Assembly (NCBI GenBank): GCA_024398965.1 | Contig: JAKSIF010000029.1 | Span: 1 to 33,378 of the forward strand | Reading direction: 5' to 3' | DNA from: Fibrobacter sp. | GTDB taxonomy: Bacteria > Fibrobacterota > Fibrobacteria > Fibrobacterales > Fibrobacteraceae | DNA: 33,378 bases | Shown here: in pieces, positions 23,101 through 30,166 of the stretch | How positions within the stretch are numbered: position 1 is the stretch's first letter | How the letters are laid out: every line of letters starts with the position of its first letter | The notes under the pieces: generated by a model | The model's database searches: none | Told to the model about the DNA's origin: nothing | What the model saw: only the letters and a program-made list of their open reading frames with translations | Program-made: the position numbers and the translations under genes

Positions 23101-25869
23101 ATGAAGAACTTGAAATTCTTATATGTGCTGATTCTAGGGCTGCTATATGGTTGCAGTTCCGATGGCTCCTTGTCGGCTCATGAGGATTCTGCGTACGAAT
23201 CATTTAAGGTGTCTACAGAACAGGACCAGGCCCATGAGGGAATGGTTCGTGTCTTAGCCAAGAATACGACCTATTATGTAGGAACCGATGAGGAAACGGC
23301 CAAGGCTAACGAAAAACCGAAAATGAAGGTCAAGTTTGGCTACGACTTTTCCATAGGAATTCATGAAGTTACCTGCAGGGAAATGGGTGAGGACTTTTGC
23401 TCGAAAGATACTGAGGATTATGCCAACCTGCCTGTGGTATATGTGACCTATTTCGATGCCGTTCTGTATGCGAATAAACGCAGTGTTGAAGAAGGCTTGG
23501 ATACAGCCTATACCTATGGAAAGGCTTCCTATGATGAAGAAGGCCGTTGCATCGGTCTTTCTGACTTGAAATTTAAACCGGACGTGAACGCCTATCGCCT
23601 GCCAACAGAAGCAGAATGGATGCTGGTTTCCTCGGGAAGTTGGAATCCCGCAAAAAGCTGGAACAGCTCCAATTCCGAATTCAAGCGGCATCCTGTTTGC
23701 TCTGCAGATACTTCGGGCATGCCTGTTTGTGACATGGCTGGTAATGTGTCGGAATGGGTGAATGACTGGTTAGGATATTTTGCTGATACTGTAATGACCA
23801 ACTTTGCAGGAGCCTTGAATGAAGGTAGTGTCGGTGAACGTGTTTTGAAGGGCGGAAGTTTCCGTAACGGCGAGAAGAATCTGTTCCGCTATAGTCGCGG
23901 CGATATCTACACTGTGGTTTCTTCCATGAAGGCGGAGTATGTGGGTTTCCGCCTGGCTTTTGGTTCTATTCCTAAGGCATCTTTCCTAAGTGGCAAGAAT
24001 ACCGCTTCGCCTGGAAATTATAACATGGTTGCCTCTCTGACGGATTTACGTCAGGCTACAGGAACCTATCAGACAAAGTTCGCCTTTAGAGATGACGTAA
24101 CGGGAAACCTTGTTTTCGTAGATGGCCATAGCGGAAATTACGATTTTGTTGTCATCGAGGATTCTATTGAAGTTTATCATCCCGAAATTTCTCCAGACGG
24201 CAAACGTGTGGCCTTTTGCTCAAAGCAGGAAGGCGTTGCTGGAGTTTCTAAGCTGTTCGTCCGAGATTTGAATGCTTCTGGCAGTAACCTGGTTCAACTT
24301 GATGTAGAAAGCGCCGCCATTCCTCGCTGGAGAATTCTTGACAACGGTGATACGGTTATCGTCTACGTATCGGACGCTGGGGTGAATTCTGAGGAATCCA
24401 GATGGATGGAAAAATCCACTTGGCAGGTGAAATTCTCCGGAGGCAAGTTCGGAAAAACGCAAAAGCTTTTTGATGGATCGTTCCATGGGGGAGTCAGCGA
24501 GGACGGTTCTCTTGCAGTGACGGGCGCAAGACTGCTTCGGGCTCGTCTTATGGAAAGCTCTATGCAGACCGGAGAAAACCTGGTGTGGTATGGCGAAGAG
24601 CAGGCTTGCAATGTGTCTCTTTCTCGTGATGGTTCGAAACGGACGTTGTTCTTGGATTTTGGAGGCCGCACGGGACATCAGTTTGTAGGCGAGAGTTACA
24701 GGACTCATCAGAATCTTCTTGTTGTAGATAGTACCGGAGACCTTGTTCAGCACGTTGCTGCGCCGGCCGGCTATAGCTTTGATCATACGGAATGGGCTGT
24801 CGGCAGTGAATCGGCTGGAGGAGAAAATCTAGTTGTGGCGACTTTGACAAATGGCAACGGGGCGCATACAACAATCGTTCTGGTCGATATGGATTCAGAG
24901 AAGGTTATTCCCCTTGTGGAAGGTGATGAACTTTGGCATCCGTCGTTGTGGGTGAAATCTGTGAATAAGTCTGCTAATGGAATAAGCCTAGATAGCGCTG
25001 GCGAGTACTTGACGGAATTCCATGATTCAGAACAGGCTCTGTATAGGCATAAGCTTGGTTTGTTCTGGAAAAACTTCGACGAAACAGAAATTCTGCTGGT
25101 AGGCAGTTCCAGAACGGAATGGGGCCTTAATCCAGACCTGTATCCGGAAAGAAAAATGCTCAATGTGGGAGTCTCCGGAATTGACATTGGCCGTGATCTG
25201 TATTTTATCAAGAATTATGGATTGAACCATGGGAAAAACCTGAAGGCCATTGTCTTGTCTGTAGATTTGGATGGATGGCGTGGTTACGAGGACCATCTGG
25301 AGTTGGTGATGGTTGCGGGCTCTGGCTATACTTACGATGCTAACCATGGTTTTTGGGCGGATTCCATTCCCGAAGGTTTTTTGCAGGCTGTAGAAGATGG
25401 CTTGCCTGCAGATGATTTTGTAACAAAGGATTACACGGAAGCGGGGGGTCGTTGTAGAGAGTCTGTTTCATGGACGTCGGCTCCCATTGAAGTGGTCTTT
25501 GATTCTGTATTTACACCGAGTCAGGAAAAGTATCTTGATGGAAAATTGAAGGAATTGAAAGAGGTTGTGGAAATGGCCTCAAAGAGAGATATTTACGTAA
25601 TTGGAATTGTATTCCCGCAGGCTCCTCAATACAAGAATACAGGAAGCTTTGGGGTTTATGGCTTGCAGAGAAGCGTTGCCAAGAAGAAATTGCAGTGGTT
25701 GGATTCTCTAGCCAAGGAAAACTCTCATTTTGTTCTGATGGATGAATACAAGATGGGCGACCATGACTATCCAGACTATATGGCTCTTAATCGAGATCAT
25801 TTAAGCTGTGAAGGTGCGGAACAGGTAACCAACCGTTTGGTGGATAAGCTAGATTCTCTCATGAAATAA
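23101..25869 (+). CDS. Fibrobacter paralogous lipoprotein, copy 6
   Basis: 922 residues, starting 2 nt after the stop of copy 5, with a weak AAAGAAG ribosome site inside the end of that gene. Lipobox Leu-Tyr-Gly-Cys (Cys18) then Ser-Ser-Asp-Gly and an acidic, Ser-poor linker. The FGE-like domain departs from the others at several usually constant places: Thr-Cys-Arg-Glu instead of Thr-Cys-Gly-Glu, Val-Tyr-Val instead of Val-Ala-Asn-Val, Asn-Val-Ser-Glu-Trp near 213, and Ala-Leu-Asn-Glu-Gly for Ala-Pro-Asp-Gly-Gly. Propeller about 326-617. SGNH-like part with Gly668-Ser669-Ser670-Arg and Asp899-His900. The strand after it reads Ser-Val-Asp-Leu-Asp-Gly-Trp, the main subtype. Confidence 0.87.
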   Translation: MKNLKFLYVLILGLLYGCSSDGSLSAHEDSAYESFKVSTEQDQAHEGMVRVLAKNTTYYVGTDEETAKANEKPKMKVKFGYDFSIGIHEVTCREMGEDFCSKDTEDYANLPVVYVTYFDAVLYANKRSVEEGLDTAYTYGKASYDEEGRCIGLSDLKFKPDVNAYRLPTEAEWMLVSSGSWNPAKSWNSSNSEFKRHPVCSADTSGMPVCDMAGNVSEWVNDWLGYFADTVMTNFAGALNEGSVGERVLKGGSFRNGEKNLFRYSRGDIYTVVSSMKAEYVGFRLAFGSIPKASFLSGKNTASPGNYNMVASLTDLRQATGTYQTKFAFRDDVTGNLVFVDGHSGNYDFVVIEDSIEVYHPEISPDGKRVAFCSKQEGVAGVSKLFVRDLNASGSNLVQLDVESAAIPRWRILDNGDTVIVYVSDAGVNSEESRWMEKSTWQVKFSGGKFGKTQKLFDGSFHGGVSEDGSLAVTGARLLRARLMESSMQTGENLVWYGEEQACNVSLSRDGSKRTLFLDFGGRTGHQFVGESYRTHQNLLVVDSTGDLVQHVAAPAGYSFDHTEWAVGSESAGGENLVVATLTNGNGAHTTIVLVDMDSEKVIPLVEGDELWHPSLWVKSVNKSANGISLDSAGEYLTEFHDSEQALYRHKLGLFWKNFDETEILLVGSSRTEWGLNPDLYPERKMLNVGVSGIDIGRDLYFIKNYGLNHGKNLKAIVLSVDLDGWRGYEDHLELVMVAGSGYTYDANHGFWADSIPEGFLQAVEDGLPADDFVTKDYTEAGGRCRESVSWTSAPIEVVFDSVFTPSQEKYLDGKLKELKEVVEMASKRDIYVIGIVFPQAPQYKNTGSFGVYGLQRSVAKKKLQWLDSLAKENSHFVLMDEYKMGDHDYPDYMALNRDHLSCEGAEQVTNRLVDKLDSLMK

Positions 25870-25885
25870 ACTTGATGGATTGTTG

Positions 25886-28690
25886 ATGTCTTTTCGGAAT
25901 AACTGTTTCCCTTATGTGTGCCTAGTTTGCGTATTCCTATTGTGGGGATGCGATACTGGGTCGTATGGGGATTTTGCGGAACTGGACTATTCTGCCATCA
26001 AGACGGGAGTTGACGCCGAACGTGAAGGTATGATTCTTGTAAAGGCGAATGGATCCCACGGAAGAATTGGTACTAATGGTCCTAAGGGAATGCCTGTGGA
26101 AATGCCCTCCATGAGAGTGAGCTTTGACTATGATTTTTCCCTGGGAAAGCATGAGGTGACATGCGCAGAGTACAAGACGTATTCAAAGGAATGGACTAAG
26201 TTATTTGATTGCGAACATTCCGACAATCCTGTTGCAAACGTGACGTTCTTTGATGCGGTGCTTTATGCGAACGCAAGAAGTAAGGATGAGGGCTATGACA
26301 CGGCCTACAGTTACACCGGTATGAATTTTGACTCTGAGGGAAATTGCATCGGTTTGGATGGCTTAGAGTTTAATCCGGATAAGGATGCCTATCGCTTGCC
26401 TACTGAAGCAGAATGGAGCCTGGCTGCTGCTCAGGGATGGTCTTCGGGAAAAAGCTGGAATAGCCGAAATTCTGAATACAGAACCCATAAGGTCTGTACC
26501 AAGCCTGAAAACGAGGTGGGATTTTGCGACATGGCAGGCAATGTCATGGAATGGGTAAATGACTGGAAGGGCTGTTTCAAGGATACGTCCTTGTCGAATT
26601 TTGCCGGCGCTCCTGATGGAGGCCGTCTTGGTGAACGCGTTGTGAAGGGCGGCTCCTATCGCAATGAATCCAATGCCATCAATCTGTACAGCCGAGGCGA
26701 TGTTTATACAGTGACCTCCTCGACTAAGGCGGACTATGTGGGCTTTAGGATTGCCTTCGGAGCCATTCCTGAACCATCTTGGATGGGGCTGGATGGTCAG
26801 CCTGTGGAAAGTCGCGTGCTTTTACGAACCTTGGCTGATGAGGTCCAGAGAAAAACAAGGCGAAACAACGTGATTCTAGCCTTCCGCAATGACATCTCTG
26901 GAAATATCGCTTATGTGAGATATGGATTTACTCCGTTGTCTGTTATAGAAATTCACGACACCCTGGATGCGTACCATCCCGATGTTTCACCTGACGGATC
27001 CAAGGTTGCCTTCTGTACAAAGCCGGAAGGTGTGGGCGGTGAATCCGCTATATATGTTCGAACGTTGAGCTCAACAAGCAAGAAACCCATAAAGCTGGGA
27101 CTGGTAAATGCCGCTATTCCTCGCTGGAGAGTTCTGGACAACGGCGATACCGTGATTGTATTTGTTAGCGATGCCGGAAACAACAAGAATGAATCCGCCT
27201 GGAAGCAGGAATCAACCTGGCAGGTGAAATTCATGAACGGAAAGTTTGGACGCCCTGAAAAGCTGTTTGATGGAACCTACAATGGCGGCGTCAGCTCTGA
27301 CAATCGTTTGGCGGTTTCTGGAGCGAGGTTGCTGCGTGTAAGCCAGGAGGATTCCTCTGGCGTTTCCCGCGAGACATTGTGGTACAACGGTGAACAGGCT
27401 TGCAACGTTTCCTTGTCAAACGACGGCTCGAATCGAACCCTGTTCCTTGACTTTGCTGGAAATACAGGCAAGGATTTTGTAGGGGAGAGTTACAAGACTC
27501 ACCAACGCCTTTTGATCGCCGACAGTACTGGCAAACTTGTACAGTCTGTTGGCGCTCCGGATGGCTATACCTTTGACCATAGCGAATGGGCCTCTGGCGA
27601 AATCATTCGGGGCGAAACCGATGGCATTGCGGTAGCAACCTTGACGGGTTCCGATGGAAGCCATAAGAAAATTGTCTTGGTGGACCTTAAGGACAGTTCC
27701 GTGATGACGCTTGCAGAAAGCGATGAACTTTGGCACCCTAGTTTAAGGATTGTTCCGCTAGGTATACCGGAAAATTCAAAGCTTGATCCCGACAGTGCCG
27801 GGCTTTACATTGGTGATAAACAGGATAACGAATCTGTTATTTGGCGCTACAAGATGGAATTGTTCTGGCAGTATTACAACAGTACAGAAATTCTTGTGGT
27901 CGGTTCCTCTAGGGCCATGGCAGGCGTGAATCCGGGAGCCTTCAGAAGTGGCTATTCCGCCTTGAATATGGCCCAAACTCCCAACTCCATTTATACTTCC
28001 AGAGATTTCATGCGGAACTATGGCTTTACCCACATGAAAAATCTGAAGTACCTGATTGTTTCTTTGGATATTGATTTCTGGTGGAAGGCCGACGATGAAG
28101 AGGAAAATATCTTTAAGAATCGGTATGAACAGTACCCGGGATTTCTCTACGATTCCCATCATGATTTCTGGAAGGATGGATACCCGGATGGCCTGCTGGA
28201 ATTAACGAGACAGGCTACCGGCAATGAGATTGGGGGCTTGTATACCTTGTATAAGGGCGTTGACAGAGGTACTCACTGCCTTGGCTTTGGCGGCCCCTAT
28301 CCCGAAGTGAATTTCGATAGCACCTACTTTGACAAGCGCCCGGAACTTATTGACAACTCCCTTGCCGCAGTACAGGACATGATTTTGGATGCGAAGAAAC
28401 ATGATGTCCATGTTATTGGAGTCCTGTTCCCTCAGAGTCAGTATTACCTAAGTACGGGAGCCTACGGTCGCTACGGATTGAGACGCAGTAAAGCTGCCGA
28501 CGTGGTCAAGAGAATCCGTGAACTGGAAAAGAAAAATTCCAACTTCACCTTGTTCGATGAAAATAAGATGGGCAATCACACCTACGACAACAAGCAGGCT
28601 CACGACTTTGACCATCTTTGTCTTGATGGCGCAACATTCCTGGCGTCGCGACTAGACACCCTTATTACCAAGATAGACCAAAAGAAATGA
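25886..28690 (+). CDS. Fibrobacter paralogous lipoprotein, copy 7
   Basis: 934 residues from the ATG at 25886, which directly follows two TTG codons (25880, 25883) that are possible but poorer starts; the gap to copy 6 is 16 nt. Lipobox Leu-Trp-Gly-Cys (Cys22), then Asp-Thr-Gly, with no Ser-rich linker. FGE-like motifs near 170 and 213. Propeller about 331-621, with changes at otherwise constant sites: Tyr-His-Pro-Asp-Val-Ser for Tyr-His-Pro-Glu-Ile-Ser, and Ser-Asp-Glu-Leu-Trp-His-Pro-Ser-Leu-Arg where all others have Gly-Asp-Glu at the start and Trp at the end. SGNH-like part Gly673-Ser674-Ser675-Arg, Asp909-His910. The end overlaps the start of the membrane-protein gene by 4 nt (ATGA). Confidence 0.87.
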   Translation: MSFRNNCFPYVCLVCVFLLWGCDTGSYGDFAELDYSAIKTGVDAEREGMILVKANGSHGRIGTNGPKGMPVEMPSMRVSFDYDFSLGKHEVTCAEYKTYSKEWTKLFDCEHSDNPVANVTFFDAVLYANARSKDEGYDTAYSYTGMNFDSEGNCIGLDGLEFNPDKDAYRLPTEAEWSLAAAQGWSSGKSWNSRNSEYRTHKVCTKPENEVGFCDMAGNVMEWVNDWKGCFKDTSLSNFAGAPDGGRLGERVVKGGSYRNESNAINLYSRGDVYTVTSSTKADYVGFRIAFGAIPEPSWMGLDGQPVESRVLLRTLADEVQRKTRRNNVILAFRNDISGNIAYVRYGFTPLSVIEIHDTLDAYHPDVSPDGSKVAFCTKPEGVGGESAIYVRTLSSTSKKPIKLGLVNAAIPRWRVLDNGDTVIVFVSDAGNNKNESAWKQESTWQVKFMNGKFGRPEKLFDGTYNGGVSSDNRLAVSGARLLRVSQEDSSGVSRETLWYNGEQACNVSLSNDGSNRTLFLDFAGNTGKDFVGESYKTHQRLLIADSTGKLVQSVGAPDGYTFDHSEWASGEIIRGETDGIAVATLTGSDGSHKKIVLVDLKDSSVMTLAESDELWHPSLRIVPLGIPENSKLDPDSAGLYIGDKQDNESVIWRYKMELFWQYYNSTEILVVGSSRAMAGVNPGAFRSGYSALNMAQTPNSIYTSRDFMRNYGFTHMKNLKYLIVSLDIDFWWKADDEEENIFKNRYEQYPGFLYDSHHDFWKDGYPDGLLELTRQATGNEIGGLYTLYKGVDRGTHCLGFGGPYPEVNFDSTYFDKRPELIDNSLAAVQDMILDAKKHDVHVIGVLFPQSQYYLSTGAYGRYGLRRSKAADVVKRIRELEKKNSNFTLFDENKMGNHTYDNKQAHDFDHLCLDGATFLASRLDTLITKIDQKK

Positions 28691-30099
28691 ACCTTTTCTG
28701 GCCTGCCCTTGTAATCCTTACTGCTGCGTTTTCCGTATTTCCTTTGACAGATACGGATATCTGGTGGCATTTGGCATGTGCTAGAGAATGGGTTACGACA
28801 TGGACTCCCGTAAGGACCCCCGTTGTCAATGTCCATGAGTATTTTCAACTGGTTTCCGGGTTTGTTTTCGATTTAGGAGGGGCACCCCTGCTGGTTGCGC
28901 TTAAGTCTCTGCTATGGGGACTTGTATTCGGCTTATTCCTGTGGCCCATAAGAACGCAGATAAAATGGATTCCATTTGTATTATCAGCGGCGCTTCTATT
29001 CCTGCTCCGTTACCAGATGGAAATGCGACCGGTGCTTTTTTCGCTACTGTTCCTGGGCTTGTACTGGAACATTCTGCCGCTGTTTTTCAGGGATGGTTCT
29101 AAACTTAAGAAGTCCCTGGTGCTTATTTCATTACTAGTACTGCAGTGGATCTGGTGCAAGACGCAGGGCTTATTCCCGCTAGGCGTAGCCTTTGCGGTTG
29201 GGCTCGGCTTGACCCGATTTTTTGAAAAGGCTAGCGGCCCTAGGATGATTTCATCTCGGCAATGGGGTGCTTACGTTATGTTTGTCCTGCTACTTCTGGC
29301 GATGCCATTTTTACATGAAGAAGGCTTACGTCTTTTTCTGTACCCCTTTGGCTTGCTAGAACGTTTGTTGGGCTTAACCTCTTCCGCCGTGGTCTTTTCG
29401 CAGGAAATCGCGGAAAATCGTTCCCCAGTAACGTTGCTTATGGAAAGTGAAAACGTCGTTACTTCGTTAACGATGGTTCTAATGTCGCTTCTCGCTTTTG
29501 CGGGGGCGTTCTACCTGCGGAAATCCAACGCTTTTCTTTCGGTCTGTCTTTTTGCTACCGCATGCCTTGCAATGATTGCGGAACGGAATGGAATCTTGAT
29601 GTTGCCTGTTTTCTGCGTAGCTCTTCAGAGAATCCCGTTTGCTTGCAGTGGACTATGGAAAAAGACAATCCTTGTTGTTTTGATGGCTTTGCTCGGCGTA
29701 TGGGTTCGGTCGATGTTGGCCTATGACGCGTCCATGATTTCATACCAGCGAGTCCCTGTGGAAGCCGCGGAATGGATGAGGAATAATCCCCATCAGGGGC
29801 GCTTGTTTAATGACGATCGAGCTGGCGGGTATCTGGCCTTTGTGAATCCTTCTGACTCCATTTATATAGACGGACGGTTCATATTGAAAACATCGGATTT
29901 CTTTCAGCAGTACTTAGGTTTTGCTGAAAACCCTGAAGCCTTTATGCGGTACGCTGATTCCCTTGGTATTGATCGAACCTTGTTCCCGTTGCGTTATTAT
30001 GCCCGTTGGGGGAAAGTCATTGACTCGCTGGTTGAAAATGAACAGTGGTTCTTGGCTTATCGCGATGAGTATTTTTGTGTTTTTCAACGAAATTATTGA
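28687..30099 (+). CDS. Polytopic GT-C-like membrane protein, unknown substrate
   Basis: 470 residues. About nine or ten hydrophobic helices fill residues 5 to about 345. The first loop carries Asp-Thr-Asp-Ile-Trp-Trp-His-Leu (22-29), like the acidic loop-1 motif of GT-C glycosyltransferases and their uncharacterised relatives. The last ~120 residues are soluble, probably extracytoplasmic, with Leu-Phe-Asn-Asp-Asp-Arg-Ala-Gly-Gly-Tyr near 371 and Ile-Asp-Gly-Arg-Phe near 396, a pattern I associate with large uncharacterised GT-C-like proteins. GT-C enzymes use lipid-linked sugars, so a glycan role is plausible, but no catalytic assignment can be made. The start at 28687 overlaps the stop of copy 7 (ATGA), so its product is probably made together with the paralogues. 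It is the last gene before the terminator. Confidence 0.7.
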   Translation: MNLFWPALVILTAAFSVFPLTDTDIWWHLACAREWVTTWTPVRTPVVNVHEYFQLVSGFVFDLGGAPLLVALKSLLWGLVFGLFLWPIRTQIKWIPFVLSAALLFLLRYQMEMRPVLFSLLFLGLYWNILPLFFRDGSKLKKSLVLISLLVLQWIWCKTQGLFPLGVAFAVGLGLTRFFEKASGPRMISSRQWGAYVMFVLLLLAMPFLHEEGLRLFLYPFGLLERLLGLTSSAVVFSQEIAENRSPVTLLMESENVVTSLTMVLMSLLAFAGAFYLRKSNAFLSVCLFATACLAMIAERNGILMLPVFCVALQRIPFACSGLWKKTILVVLMALLGVWVRSMLAYDASMISYQRVPVEAAEWMRNNPHQGRLFNDDRAGGYLAFVNPSDSIYIDGRFILKTSDFFQQYLGFAENPEAFMRYADSLGIDRTLFPLRYYARWGKVIDSLVENEQWFLAYRDEYFCVFQRNY

Positions 30100-30102
30100 T
30101 GA

Positions 30103-30134
30103 AAAAAATCCGGCGATTACTCACCGGATTTTTT
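30103..30134. terminator. Bidirectional terminator between the array and the GH5 gene
   Basis: An 11-bp perfect stem, AAAAAATCCGG (30103-30113) with CCGGATTTTTT (30124-30134), loop of 10 nt. The A run on one side and T run on the other give U tracts in both directions. It sits just after the stop at 30099 and 33 nt beyond the stop of the minus-strand cellulase at 30167, so it can end both transcripts. Confidence 0.85.
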
Positions 30135-30166
30135 CTCTCTCAACGTAGTTTAGGCTACGCTGTAAA

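Larger units (their letters stand above)
9258..30099 (+). other. Candidate nine-gene operon around the paralogue array
   Basis: Nine plus-strand genes follow each other with gaps of at most 56 nt and no hairpin terminator seen until 30103. Junctions: 30 nt, 56 nt, 3 nt, 11-nt overlap, 4-nt overlap, 2 nt, 16 nt, 4-nt overlap. The last six genes of the paralogue run plus the GT-C-like gene are tight enough for translational coupling. Internal promoters, for example in the 56-nt gap before copy 2, cannot be excluded. Confidence 0.6.

Noticed and set aside
6111-28690. Active formylglycine-generating enzyme for sulfatase maturation
   Set aside because: The Cys residues needed for catalysis are absent in every copy and there is no sulfatase gene in the window.
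12077-28690. Phase-variable or diversity-generating cassette system
   Set aside because: All copies are full length with their own signal peptides. There is no reverse transcriptase, template repeat, recombinase or invertible site.
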